From Leptidea sinapis (lineage: Eukaryota; Arthropoda; Insecta; Lepidoptera; Pieridae), in contig NC_066287.1 in assembly GCF_905404315.1 (NCBI RefSeq), positions 558,001-622,000 of the forward strand: DNA of 64,000 bases. The letters run 5' to 3'. Below, piece after piece: positions 42,531-54,470 of this stretch (its first letter is position 1; each line of letters starts with the position of its first letter). A model generated the notes under the pieces. It had not been told where the DNA came from. It made no database searches and saw only the letters and a list, made by a program, of their open reading frames with translations. The translations under genes and the position numbers were made by a program.

Positions 42531-42782
42531 ATTGCGTTTGCGAATCGTTAGCTCATGAAAATGCCTCTTAGTAGTAGAGATACGTGTCAAAGTGATTTAG
42601 TGAAACTTAGCGGAATTAATACTAAAGATCAGCATCATCATTTATGACAATTAAAATTAAAATAATTACATGCGGGACTTTTGTGCCTGCCTTCGCCAAA
42701 AGCAACTCTTAATTCTGTGCAACAGTTCCTGTCAGATCAGTCAGAATCAAATGTGATAAATATTTCTATCTTAGATAATTTA
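42531..42782. other. intergenic, nothing recognised
   Basis: Short AT-rich stretch between the mariner relic and the fold-back element. Confidence 0.4.
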
Positions 42783-42784
42783 TA

Positions 42785-42934
42785 CGTCTAGATAGAGCAA
42801 CCAATGAAAACAGGCCAGGTTTATTTTTTTATTACTTTAGTGTGTGAGTGTGCGTGCTATTGTTCAAAATAGACGTCAACTGTCAACCTCATTTTTTTTC
42901 CACGTTTTCACAGCTGTCAAAGTCTATCTAGACG
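42785..42934. mobile_element. small fold-back element (MITE), 12-bp perfect TIR
   Basis: CGTCTAGATAGA at 42785-42796 and its exact reverse complement at 42923-42934 bound 150 bases with no coding capacity. The same terminus occurs at 18049. Confidence 0.6.
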
Positions 42935-43254
42935 TTTTAATGATCTTAGATTTCTATTCTAAGTTTTGTAATCATGTTTTAATGGAATTACTTTTATTAT
43001 ATAATTTGTTTTAAAATATTAAATTTATAACAACGCTAGATGAGCAGAGAAAGTAACTAAAGGATTTGTAAAAATGGCAGATTTTAGTTTTAAATATATT
43101 TTTAAGGTACCATGCGATGACTCCATATAATGCGAAATTTGTTTTTGAATCTACCCTCATTTTTTTTATATGAGAGGGGGCAAACGGGCAAGAGGCCCAC
43201 GGGATGGGGAGAGGGTGAGGCAGCCGTCCATGGACATCCGCAACAACAGATGTG

Positions 43255-44811
43255 TCAAGAAATGCGTTGCCGGCCTTTAAGGTGGGAGTATGCTTTTTTC
43301 TTGAAGGTCCCTAAGTCGTATCTGTTCGGGAAGACCGCTGCCGGTAGTTGATTCCACAAAGTGGCTGTGCGAGGCAAGAAATTTCGAAGAAAACGCGCGG
43401 TTGTGGAATGCCAGACGTCTACGTGATGCGGATGGTACTTTGCACGTAATGTCCGATGGTGGAATTCGGCCGCTGGAATCAACCCGAACAGCTCCTCTGA
43501 GCACTCCCCGTGATAAATGCGGTAGAAGATGCAGAGAGAACCCACATCTCTACGCAATGCTAGAGAATCAAGCCGATCGGAGATGACTTGATCGTCGATG
43601 ATTCGAGCCGCTCTTCGTTGTATGCGGTCAAATGGAAGAAGCTGGTACTGGGGAGCACCCGCCCAGAGGTGAGAACAGTACTCCATGCGAGGCCGAATTT
43701 GCGCCTTATAAAGTTGCAGGCGGTGGCTTTTAGTGAAGTACTGTCTCGCCTTACTGAGTACACCAAGCTTTTTAGAGGCCAGTTTGGTCTTCTCTTCCAA
43801 GTGACCACGGAACTGAACGTCGCTCGATATATCGACGCCAAGTATGCCAATACAGGCTGTGGCAGTTAGAGGAGTGATCTCGAATCGAGGGGATACGACA
43901 AAGGGAGACTTTTTAGTGGTGAACGCACAAACTTGTGTCTTCTTGGGGTTGAATTGGACTAAATTTTGTCGGCCCCATTCCGAGACTTTGCAAAGCATAG
44001 TCTCGATTTCAGACACAAGTTTGATCCGGTTCTCGTCGACGCTATCCCGGGACATGTTGGCACGGCCGGTGTAGGAAGCATACCCCGTGCTGTCGTCCGC
44101 ATAGCAATTAATATTGCTGATTTGCAGCATGTCATTGATATGCAGAAGAAACAGCGTAGGGGATAGCACACAGCCTTGCGGGACACCAGAGTTTATGGGT
44201 TTTAAGTCGGAGCATGCACCGTTGATAACAACCTTGATGCTCCGATCAGCCAAAAAGCTAGTGACCCATTTGCACAACTTCTCGGGAAGCCCATAGGATG
44301 GCAGTTTCGCTATAAGCGCTTTATGCCACACCCGATCAAAGGCCTTCGCTATGTCCAAACTCACCGTCAAATCCTCTCCCTTCGACTCAACCGCTTGGGC
44401 CCATTTATGGGTGAGGTACGCAAGAAGATCACCAGCTGAGCGACCCTGACGGAAACCGTACTGGCAGTCGCTGATCAGCTGGTGCCCCTCTAGGTATCCC
44501 AAGAGCTGGCGGTTGATGATCGATTCCATTACTTTGGAGGAAATGGAGGTAATGGCAATGGGGCGGTAGTTGGACGGATCTCAGCGTACACCTTTCTTAG
44601 GGATCGGGTGCACTAAAGCCGCTTTCCATAATTTCGGGACTACGCCTGATGAGTATGAGAGCCGGAAAAGACGGGTAAGGACCGGCGCCAGTTCCGGAGC
44701 ACATGTCCGCAGCACTATCGGGGGAATGCCATCGGGCCCGCTCGATTTGTGAATGTCCAAGGTGAGAAGCGCCTTAAGCACGGCACCATGCCGGATTTTT
44801 ACCTCCGGCAT
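43255..44811 (-). pseudogene. LINE J1 reverse transcriptase (424-codon open part)
   Basis: 44811-44581 carries IHKSSGPDGIPPIVLRTCAP and VHPIPKKG and ends at a TGA within the KKGxRSDPSNYRP block; 44529-43255 continues as a 424-codon frame with [65 protein letters not shown] (catalytic box), [13 protein letters not shown], and the C-terminal [11 protein letters not shown] and HHVDVWHST blocks. One stop and no frameshift in this part, so it is fairly recent. Confidence 0.9.
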
Positions 44812-46405
44812 ATAAGAATCGCACTGCGGAATATGCGGTGGTGGTGCACTTGGTCATCCAGAGTCGAGTTGGACGCGAAGAGGGAGCCCAGGAGATTAGC
44901 TTTCTCTTTCGCGTCATGGGCCAGCGAGTCATCATCCCTGTGCAGTGGCGGAATGGCTAGCTGGCAGAAGTTTCCTTGGACAGCCTTGGCGAGCGACCAG
45001 AACGCACGAGTTCCCGAGGGAAGGCGTGCAAGTCTCTCGCCAATTCTGCCAATGTGCTTCGACTTCGCGTCAGCAATAACTCTTTTGAAGGACCTGGAGG
45101 CATGATTGAAGTGTTTTTTAAGTTCGCTGGAATTCACATCCTTAGTTACCACCGCATTGACCCAAGCCTGATAGCACTCCTGCTTTCGGCGGGAGGCCAT
45201 TTTGCAGGAGCGGTCAAACCATGGTTGGGACCTGCCACCGATAGGCACAGAGGAGGATGGAATGAAGAGTTTCATACCTTGCAGTACCACATCAGCAACA
45301 GTGTCAGCTGCGGCATCTGGATCTCCCAGCGAAAAGCAGATCTGCCTCCACGGGTAGGATGCAAAAAAGCACCGCATCTCGTCCCACTCTGCTGACCTAC
45401 AGTGCAACACGCGGCGACAGCCTAAGAACCGGGGCCGTGATTGGCGCGTGATCAGCACGGTGCTCCGGATCCGGCAGTGGTCCGACGATCCCAGAGGAGG
45501 GTCAACGGAAACTAGGTAGCCGTCCGGATGTGAGGTCAACAGAAGGTCCAACAGTGAAGGTGTATGACACTGTTGATGTATGACTGATGATGTGCTTGCA
45601 CATCTGGGATTCGCGTTGGCGCAATAACCAGTTGCGTCAGACCATATGCTAAGGCGAAGTCGTGAACAGATCTCCCTGCATGATCGGTGGTACGTGAGCC
45701 TAGCCATTCGGCGTGGTGGGCGTTAAAATCGCCAAGAAACACGATCTCTGCAGTGGGGATCTGCTCCAACACGGAATCTGTAGCCATTTGGATGTGTTCG
45801 AGGAGCCGGTCAGTCTCTGCGTTACCGCTATGGGACCTATACAGGCATGCGTAGATTCGCGGATGGTCATCGCAGTCTAGACGCAGCCAGATGATGGATA
45901 GGTCCTGTCCTTCAAGAAAACTCAGGCGTCGAGAACAGACATCCACCCTGACGTAAATGCACACGCCAGCCCGTGGTATAAAGGAGTGTTCCAAATTATA
46001 CCCCGGGTAGGAAAGGTAAGATGAATCAGCCAGGGAGGATATCTGTGTCTCGGTTAAAAAGAGCAGGGCCGGCTTCGCCGTCTCGAGGTGAAAGTGGACG
46101 GCATTTAAATTTGAGCGAAGCCCCCTGATGTTGCAAAAGTCCACAGCGAGTGTGGAGGAGGGTGGTTTGAGCCTCCTGCTCTGTTTGCCCCGAGTCAGCG
46201 CAGATTTGACCCCTCCAGAATACGCGGGGCAGCCTGGGCAACCACTGTTAGGTACAGGCCCTAATTGTGGACGCCCAGGGATGGATTCTCCAGGGCTGCA
46301 TAGCCTGGTACCGTCCTGGAGTAGTCTCGTTTTAGTCTGTGCTGCCATTTGTATTTGGGAGGGGGGGTGTAGGCCTCCGGATACCCCACTCACCGGACGA
46401 AACAC
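44799..46405 (-). pseudogene. LINE J1 endonuclease (APE type), frameshifted
   Basis: 46405-45536 encodes FCNIRGLRSNLNAVHF (catalytic Asn), LFLTETQISS (Glu), RIYACLYRSHSGNAETDRL, VFLGDFNAHHAEWLGS and the start of the SDH region; after a frameshift near 45600 the frame 45707-44799 carries LDLLLTSHPDGY, PPLGSSDHCRIRS (catalytic Asp-His) and a spacer to the RT. All catalytic blocks are present across the two frames. Confidence 0.9.
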
Positions 46406-46503
46406 AGCGGCATAGCCGCTATTTCACGCCAGTTTCGAGTGGGGGAGTGGTATTTCTCCGGGCGTGCCAGCCCAATTCGGTTGTGTCCGTGAGGACCCAA
46501 CAT

Positions 46504-46739
46504 GGCACTACCACTCTTATTTTATTATTTAGTACAAATCACGACACTATTTGCCCTAGAAAAATATTTTTACTATTATACATGATTTGTAATGTATTGA
46601 TAATTTAGTATGTACTTAAATATTGTATTATAATGCCATTCTTAGATATGTATAGCCAAATGTAAATAAATATATTAAAGTTTTAATAAAACCAAAGGAT
46701 TTTGTTTAAGTGTTTTATTTTCTACGAGTCGAACTTTAC
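46504..46739. other. intergenic, nothing recognised
   Basis: AT-rich; AATAAATATATTAAAGTTTT near 46664 looks like a LINE tail in plus orientation, but no body precedes it. Confidence 0.3.
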
Positions 46740-47010
46740 GCTCACTATGGCTCGTCTGTATTTTTTGATCACTGCCACCCACATTCTCTAGCAATAACAG
46801 AGGAATCACAGGAGCGTTGCCGGCCTTTAAGGAAGCACAGCTTTGTTGTACGTGGAAGTTAGTAATTTGAAAACCGCACTGTGGTGAACCGCCATACATG
46901 CAGATAGTAGAGATGATATCCTAATTTGTTGCGTGTCGTTCGAAGGTGGAATTTGGCAGCAGGAATCAGGTTGAACAGCTCCTCGAAACACTCCCCGTAC
47001 TGTAGGGAAT
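46740..47010 (-). pseudogene. LINE J 3' fragment
   Basis: The minus strand carries the AAGGCCGGCAACGCTCCTGTG block, a VFKLLTST remnant and EFHLRT-like sequence matching the C-terminal part and 3' UTR of J2 (54550-54820). Its orientation is the same as J1, 240 bases away. Confidence 0.75.
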
Positions 47011-47388
47011 CTGTAAGCTGTTAGCATAGATGTAAAAATGTTTGCAAAAATTCTGGGACGGCAAAGTCCACTCCACATTCCACTCAGAGCAGTTTAGCGC
47101 ACCCCACGGTCAGTCACCACCACAGCCAAAGTTACAACTAACTCCAACATGACCACACCCCAGAAACATCGAAAAACAAAGTAATACCTTGTACATAGAC
47201 TGCGCTCAATACTTAAACCGGCACAGTATTCGCTCCGACACACCGACAAGCATGTCATTTGAACAAACTTTCACATGTTTCAACTATTCTGCAGTCCAAC
47301 AAACAGGTGGGAATGAATCATAGCGTAAGTGCATACTTACAATAAATAATAGTTTAAAAAAACTAAAAAACACACTTTATAAAATTAT
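47011..47388. other. intergenic, nothing recognised
   Basis: No coding block or repeat relation was found. Confidence 0.4.
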
Positions 47389-47975
47389 AAAAAAGCGTGG
47401 GGTGCAGAAGAATTATTATTTTAATAATATCTTAAAAAACACACCACCCCACGCTTTTTTTTAAATAAATTTGTTTGCTATTTTGTAGTTGAATTTAAAT
47501 AAATGTGTTTTTTTGATTTTTTAAAGTATTATTTATTTTTCATTTTTTAGTTAAGTTTTCTATAAAAGCGTATTTTTATAACTATTAATTACTTTAACAT
47601 CAATTCCTGCCTTATCGACTATGGATAAAAATTATATAAATTGACAAAAATCTTAGTTTGCAAATTGAATAATGGAATAATCTTATCAAATTAGTGTATC
47701 ATCAGTCCTCAAAAAATCTACAAAAGTTTGAAAAAAATCTGGCCGTTTAAAGTGGGTCAAATCGCGCCTAAAGGAGTCGGTTAAAAACATACAATTGCAA
47801 ATTGAATAATGGAATAATCTTATCAAATTAGTGTATTGTCATCGGTCCTCGATAAATCTACAAAGTTTGAATGAAATCTGGCTGTTTAAAGTGGGTCAAA
47901 ATCGCGTCTAAAGGAGTCAGTTACAAACATACATATAAACATACAAACCTACATACAAGTGAAGCTAACATAAAG
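47389..47975 (+). repeat. dispersed repeat with 16-bp hairpin and internal duplication
   Basis: AAAAAAGCGTGGGGTG at 47389-47404 pairs perfectly with 47445-47460. Downstream, TTGCAAATTGAATAATGGAA begins at 47658 and again at about 47796, a tandem duplication of roughly 140 bases ending in GAGTCGGTTA/GAGTCAGTTA blocks. The second half is shared with 22140-22690. Confidence 0.75.
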
Positions 47976-48510
47976 TTGTAAAAAGAATATTCGGTAATAC
48001 GAATTCTTGTTAACAGATGTCACTGTCATCACGGGTGGGATCTTACTGTATGATAAGAATTCGACGTTGTATAAAATTTTCAAAGATCAAAAGAGCCAAG
48101 AATATGCAAATTGTTGACTATATCGCTGACAACACTGTCAATATAATGATAATTCTGAAGTTTTCCGAATGTTAAGCAGCCTTGCAAATAGACGCGGGAA
48201 ACGTTATTACTACGTCCGATGAAACCAATCATAAGCAAAATGTCTATTTGTAAATATTTTTCATAATCTTGGTTTATTCTCAGGTATAACTTTATACCAA
48301 GTTTATTTGCAAGTTCGTATTTTGAACATTCGCTTAGTTAGTATGAAATAAACCCATCTTAGATTACAATGTAAATGCTGTGTGATACCTGGACCCACAT
48401 ATGGCAATGATTGTCAACGAATCCTTTGATTTGAAAATTAAACGCTGTATATTTTGATCACTTATTAGACCAGTGCCGAAGCCTTTGAAAATGATAAAAA
48501 GTGAAAAAAA
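47976..48510. other. intergenic, nothing recognised
   Basis: AT-rich sequence without coding signal or repeat ends. Confidence 0.4.
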
Positions 48511-48511
48511 T

Positions 48512-48672
48512 AGTAGGATGAAACCCATTGGAAAAGGACTAGAATATAACAAAAATTAAGGGAAAAATAAATTACGGGCGATCTGAGGTAAATGCGGTAA
48601 ATATGGATACCAATGGGTTTCATCCTACTGTAATTTTTTTTGTTTCAAAAATTATCGACCCTGGTCTATATT
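48512..48672. repeat. palindromic repeat, 20-bp perfect arms (AGTAGGATGAAACCCATTGG)
   Basis: AGTAGGATGAAACCCATTGG at 48512-48531 is the exact reverse complement of 48610-48629. The right flank to 48672 (AAAATTATCGACCCTGGTCT) matches the flank of the single copy at 14741 in reverse. Probably a MITE or fold-back derivative of that repeat. Confidence 0.8.
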
Positions 48673-48847
48673 GAATGTCTGAATCTAGGTAAAGCGCACT
48701 GCGCGACGTACTCAAAGGATAGCGTCAACAAGCAGGGTCGGATCTACCCGTGGCTATAAAGGATCCGCACAAGAAACAAAAATTTAATTTGTTTTATAAT
48801 AAAGTTGTACAGTTAATGTTATTGTGTATATGTGATAAAAGTAAAAA

Positions 48848-49335
48848 ATTGCGGCCAAGTGCAAGTCGGAATCGCCCATGAAGGGTACTGTAGCAGCAAG
48901 TAACATAATATAAAAGTACGATTTATGAAGTATTACAAAAAACTACTTACCTACTAGATCTCGATTCTCGTTCAAGTGGAAGTATGCGTAGTAATAATGT
49001 AAATCGTGTATTTTTTTGTTTTATCATTATTTCAGAGGTCACGAGGGGGGGGGGCACATTTTACCACTTTGGAAGTGTCCGTCGTGCAAACTATTCAGTT
49101 TAGAAACAAAATTATATTAGAAACCTCAATATCATTTTTGAAGACCTATCCACAGATCTTGGATCTTGGATGGGTTGAAGAAAAAAATTTTTGAGATCCA
49201 GTTCTATGTATGGGGAACCCCCAAATTATTTGTTTTTTTTTCTATTTTAGTATGAAAATCTTAATTCTAACTAAAAAACATGATGAATCTATAAGAGTTC
49301 CGTTTTTTGCCATTTGGCTACGGAACACTAAAAAT
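48848..49335 (+). repeat. dispersed lepidopteran repeat (non-coding)
   Basis: Starts GCGGCCAAGTGCAAGTCGGA and ends with TATGGGGAACCCCCAA, GAGTTCCGTTTTTTGCCATTTG and GCTACGGAACACTAAAAA. I recognise both ends from a repeat widespread in Lepidoptera; its class is uncertain. Apparently near full length. Confidence 0.65.
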
Positions 49336-51081
49336 ATTGTACCTATATCATATTAAGTGAATACGTATAGTGCAAGTACATAAGTATCCATCGTGCCCAC
49401 GTCACGTGTTCTATTAATGTATATATTACCATTTAATTTTATGATTTTTTATTTTTCCTTAACCTTAGCCCATATGAGCTCAATAGTAATATAAAACTGA
49501 AAATGAAAATTTGGCGGCAGTTGTACCATATCAAGACAATTTTCTTGCCAGCTGATCTATTAAATAATTTTTTAGGACTACCTTTAACTTTTCGTACCAG
49601 TTATTATTTTACTTCATTATTTTTAAATGCATTCTTTAACGTATTCTTGTGTATATCTGTTATTTTTTTTACTTCTACTCTCTTTAACTTTTCGTAACAG
49701 TTATTCTTTTACTTCATGATTTTTGAAATGAAATGAAATGAAATTCTTCTCATCATGTTCTTGTGTATATCTATTAATTTTTGTAGCAGATGTTGGTACA
49801 TATTCTTTTTATTTGCATAGTAATAACTATTGTTATCGACGGCTTGTTAGGTCTCTGGTGAGTGAGTGAGTGTTATCATAATACATATATTATAGTGAAT
49901 GTATCAATACGTACGTAATTGATACAATTCAGAGCGTTGTACCTTCCTATCGTTATTGATATTTATGGATGACTTATGTCAGCTTGATGTGTTTACAAGC
50001 GCTACCAACGTCATGAACTGTCATAAGACATTTGACATTATTAAGTTCACGATATATGGTTGATTAAATTAGACATCCCAATTAATTATAACATTTACTT
50101 AACTGCTTACTGTGTTAGTATTGTTTTATATAATTATAACTATTATTTTAGAAATAACTATAATAGCAAATTTAGTTAATTCTTTGGTTAACTTGATTCG
50201 TGTAAGTAAGTAAGAGTAAGGCACTACAGTAGTGCAAACTAACAGTTGGTAGCATCATCACTGTGACGGTCGTGCCCTATATAAGCCAGAGCGCTCAGTT
50301 CGAGAGAACATATCAATAGCAAATAGCCAGGTTTTCCCAGTTTCCTGGACCCCCCCCCCCCACAAACCTCATGTATTAGTTTTTTAAGCATAATAAAGTT
50401 TTATCCCTAAGAATTTAAGGATAATAATTAATTTAATTTACTCCCTCAATACGTAGATAGGGTTGTGGAAATAAGTTTTCTGATACCTACATATATAAGG
50501 CTTAATTGTAAATTGCTTTAATAAGTAGATTTAAGTAATTTTGTATATATACTTTAAGATGAAATATAGAAATTTGGAATTTGATTTTTTTTTGTCGAGA
50601 GAACTTTAATAATTGTGAATTGTAAGGGGCAACGCTGCCCAAATTGTATTGAGTCATTTATTATCATAATTATTATTAGTGGAAATAGTAAAATAAAGAT
50701 ATTCTATTTTAAGTGCGTTTACATTACCAACCCCTTCTACACTTATATGATAATTAAAGGGCTCTATTGTACAAATTATCGAAAACAGTCAATTAACATA
50801 GGGGCAATTAATTGATTAATTAGGTAGGGCCCTAATTTCTGTTCGCCCAGGGCTCCACTACCTAATGGTCCGCTCCTGTCAACGAGTGTCGTATGCATTA
50901 AAGTAAGAGTTATTTTATTTTATTAATTTATTTTTCATATATTTACATAGAACCCGATCCACATACAATAAATTCATGAAGTCGAAAAAGCGTAAGCCGA
51001 TTGTTTAAATGATAATTAATTCGTGTCTTAACAAGGCTTGTTTACCCTGTACTGAGATTATTATGTTTTATATGTTTTTAT
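49336..51081. other. intergenic, 1.7 kb without gene
   Basis: AT-rich. It contains a direct duplication of CTTTTCGTAxCAGTTATT (49588 and 49690) with TACTTCATxATTTTT, and a 12-base C run at 50350-50361. No gene signal. Confidence 0.5.
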
Positions 51082-51892
51082 TAGGCCCAAGTACATACAT
51101 TTCCAAAATTATTTAAATCAACCCTTAAACTAACTACTAAGGTAAAATACCTAGGTATCACACTAGACAGTAAATTTAATTGGTCAGAACACCTATATAA
51201 CAATCTGAGCAAAGCCATCATTGTTTTGTGTGCAATAGCGAAGAATGTTAGGAAAAAAAATGGGGACAAAAAAACAACTACCTGCCTTTACACCTCAGTC
51301 ATTAGACCTATGATCAGCTATGGTGCCTTAGTTGGATGGCACAAAACCTACAAAGCTGGCAAAGACTGGTATGTAAGTATGACAACAACAGGGTGTATGA
51401 GGACTTCACCTACTGCAGCCCTCGAAGCTCTACTAAATCGCTTGCCACTTCACTTGTTCATCCAACAAGAAGCTGCATCTACGGCAGTTCGATTAGACAA
51501 TTACAAATTGTAGTTGAAAACATGCACACCACATAATACACTCTTATAAGATAGAGCCAATGACATTCATCTTATAGATCCAAATGAAGGTCTCAATATC
51601 AGGGACCTAAGAGCTGACAGCTCTAAAACCAAGTCGAGAATAGGTTGCGGCATTTTATCCGATGATCTAAACAAAAATCAGATAACCCCGTTATAGGTAA
51701 CACGGTATTTCAGGCTGAATGTCTAGGTATCCTTGAGCCAGTTTGAAAAATCGCGGCGCGGAATGTCAAAGACTTCCCCATCCGCATACTATCAGACAGT
51801 TTGTCCGTATTACAGGCATTGAACAGCAAATCGACCACTTTGGGTATGTTCTATGAATGTCATAACACCTTAACTGACCTGACTACAAATGG
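51082..51892 (+). pseudogene. LINE H (RNase-H type), RT C-terminus and start of RNase H
   Basis: Encodes KVKYLGITLDSKFNWSEHL, SVIRPMISYGALVGW (RT thumb region) and, after frameshifts, RADSSKTKSRIGCGI, FQAECLGI-like and RILSDSLSVLQALNS, the second of which is the RNase H core with its Asp. The element stops at 51892 in mid-domain and resumes at 54113. 5'-truncated. Confidence 0.82.
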
Positions 51893-51914
51893 ACATCCTC
51901 AAGCACCTACCAAT

Positions 51915-53684
51915 GAGGTTTTAAACGAGATCATGTCATTAAAAATACTAACTCCGAAGGGTACGACGAGGTGTGTACAAAGGTTTTGAAGGCAAGTTGT
52001 GGTGGTCTATTAACTGTTCTGACATTTTTGATAAACTTATCTTTCGCCGGTGGTAAATTCCCAGATTTACTTAAACTATCAGTGATAAAGCCTATATTTA
52101 AGAAAGGTAATAAGTCTGATATTAGCAACTATCGTCCAATAACATTAACCTCAAACTTATGAAAGGTTTTTGAAAAATGCATTCACAAAAGATTGATGGA
52201 ATTTTGTCTCAAATTTAATGTAATTAATACTGATCAGTATGTATTCCAGAAAGAGAAGTCTACGACTCAAGCAATATTTTCACTACTACAGAATATCTTA
52301 TCTAACATTCATAGCTAACAATCTTGTTGAGAACAAGAAAAACTGGACTACTGGGCTATTTTTTGATCTTTCAAAGGCTTTCGACAGAGTATCTCATGCT
52401 ATATTAATTAAAAAACTTGAAGATCATGGTATAAGAGGAACCACCCTTGAATGGTTAACTTCATACCTTTCAAACAGACCTCAATATGTTAGCATCACGA
52501 AAACTGATGAAAATAACGAGATGAAGTCATACGCATCTGACCATAAATTAACTAAATATGGGGTTCCTCAGGGAAGTGTTCTTCGCCCGTTTCTTTTTCT
52601 AATTTATATTAATGACATTATAAACATAATAAGATACAAAAGTGTCCTCTTTGCAGACGATATTTCCATAGTTGTGGCTTCTGACAAAAATGCCTCCGTA
52701 AGTAATCATGAAGCTGACATAAACATGACGATGAATTCAATTAGTGAATGAATTAGACATAATAAACTCAAGATAAATCTCGCAAAGACAAATTATGTTC
52801 AATTTAACGCAACTAAATGCGAAACCCCAATTCTAAACATTCACGACTCGTGGTCACACCAGTGTGACTACGAGTAATTTTTATTCCTCGTGGTCACACC
52901 AAGGGTTTTACTACACCCTGTTGGTAATTGATACAAGTGATGTGTCAATTTCAATTCTCATGATATCGACATTCTCGATAGTTTAGATAACGAATGATTA
53001 AGGATAGAAATTGTTTTTCCTCGTCTTCACACCACGGTTTTAACTACACTATTTTATTAAGATATAAAATTAGTTAAAACGTTAATGGTGTAATAAGTAC
53101 CATGTGTCGAAATAGGCAAAGATGTTTAACTTTTGTACATAGGTACATAATTAACGAAGTATTTCCAAAAAATGGCCTAAAGAAATAGTATTATTAATAA
53201 GTTTTGTTTGGGTGTTAATGATCAAATTATCTTTCTCAATTTGTCTCTTTTTCCTTGGGCGTTTTTCAATGACTATTTCCATATCCTCTTTTAAGACAGT
53301 TAATAATTTATTAACTGTCTCATAATTTTTGTTAATTATTTTGTTAAGTGAATGATTCTAAATGTTAAGTATAATACCACCACTGTTAACACAACAAATC
53401 AAACAAAGTTTTTGGGATTGCTCCTGGATGACACCATTAGATGGGAATCAAATATTATTTGCAACGTGCCACCTGATGAGTCTAGCAGACCTCTGTTTGG
53501 AAAACTTGGACTATTACCACTTGCTTGTCTTTATATCTATGAACTGTGTGTATTTGTGAAATTCAATAGTGATTTATTCAAGAATGTTTGTGACACTAAC
53601 CCTCAAAGAAACCGCCGGGATCCAAATCGACTAATTTTCGACGAAATCCCACTGACCTTACAGTATGACAAGAGTTGTCTTTAA
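51915..53684 (+). pseudogene. LINE D reverse transcriptase (interrupted)
   Basis: Pieces in order: LSVIKPIFKKGNKSDISNYR and PITLTSNL; a frame change to TGLFFDLSKAFDRVSHAIL; YGVPQGSVLRPFLFLIYIND; LFADDISIVVAS (catalytic box, ADD intact); KINLAKTNYVQFN; then, after the 0.5 kb insert, NQTKFLGLLLDDTIRW. The LGP after GSIL is altered to LRP. Stops and frameshifts make it dead. Confidence 0.85.
52843..53353. mobile_element. unknown 0.5-kb insert in LINE D with near-perfect 28-nt palindrome
   Basis: The RT sequence is interrupted between ATTCTAAACATT (52831-52842) and ATTCTAAATGTT (53354-53365), two imperfect copies of the same 12-mer, as expected of an old target duplication. Inside, 52847-52874 is a palindrome with 13-bp arms (one G/T pair) and a CA centre. 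The motif CTCGTGGTCACACCA recurs at about 52887 and, varied, at 53023, each followed by GGTTTTA/GGGTTTTACTACAC. No coding frame. Class unknown. Confidence 0.5.
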
Positions 53685-54112
53685 TTTAAAAATATTAAAT
53701 AAAAGACTTTTTAAGAAAAAAACTTTAACACTGGTTAAGTGAGCGACTATTTTATACGATTAATGAATTTCTGAACGCGAGTTATGTCATAACATAAAAT
53801 GTGAAACTTTTTGTTAATTATTAATAAGACAATATTTATTATTATTATGTGAGTCTGTTATTATTTTATTATTATGTGAGTCTGTTATTCTGTATTATAT
53901 TTTAGTATTATGATAATTAATATTTATTTTGTTTCTGACATGTAGACATGTATCATATAATCTTGTTACGTGTTATTTACCTCATACTATTTACTGTATT
54001 AAATTAATTTGCATACCTAGTTAAGCCTGGCGCAACATGTGAAACTGTAAGATTATACCATCGTAACATACCATGTTTATACGCAAATAAAGAATTTGAT
54101 TGATTGACTGAT

Positions 54113-54470
54113 TAAATCATGCGTGTAACCATACCGAAGTTACTATAAAATGGATTAAAGGTCACAGCAACTCATTCGGAAATGATATGGCAGATGAGTT
54201 AGCTAGGAGAGGCTCAAATATTACTGTCATAGGGCCAGAACCCATCATACGGTTCATACCTCTACCTTCTGGCTAGCTCAAAAGCCGAATTCGGAAATGC
54301 CCAAGACATTAACACAAAAATATATGGTTAACACTAGAGGACTGTACACAAACACGGGAGACACTCCCCAGCATTATATACTCAATAGATAATTGTCATA
54401 TTAAGCTCAATAGAATTCAAATTAGACAGATAACGGCGGCTTTAACTGGGCACGGTCCTACTGATAAACT
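54113..54470 (+). pseudogene. LINE H, second segment (end of RNase H and linker)
   Basis: Continues the RNase H domain: VTIKWIKGHSNSFGND followed by MADELARRGSN (catalytic His and Asp region), then, with stops, the linker to IRQITAALTGHGPTDK. It ends at 54470, where LINE J2 is inserted by its poly(A) end. Confidence 0.85.

Larger units (their letters stand above)
43164..46503 (-). mobile_element. LINE J1, jockey/CR1-type, near full length
   Basis: Reading minus: a GC-rich 5' region (46503-46410), endonuclease, RT, then a 3' UTR with CCCGTGGGCCTCTTGCCCG and TCATATAAAAAAAATGAGG at its end. ORF2 is about 1050 codons but broken by two or more frameshifts and one stop. Other copies or fragments: 54471-57233, 18165, 22768, 31800, 39105 and 46740. 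No target-site duplication was identified. Confidence 0.9.
51893..54112 (+). mobile_element. LINE D, inserted within the RNase H domain of LINE H
   Basis: A 5'-truncated LINE on the plus strand: RT frames from 51900 to 52800, an inserted foreign block (52843-53353), then the RT C-terminal part to 53684 and an AT-rich 3' UTR ending in a TGATTGATTGACTGATT tail. The flanking H sequence rejoins as CHNTLTDLTTN and VTIKWIKGHSN, as expected for an interrupted RNase H. Confidence 0.78.

Noticed and set aside
45536..46405. A host gene with an exonuclease/endonuclease domain
   Set aside because: The domain is the APE-type endonuclease of LINE J1, collinear with its RT and broken by frameshifts.
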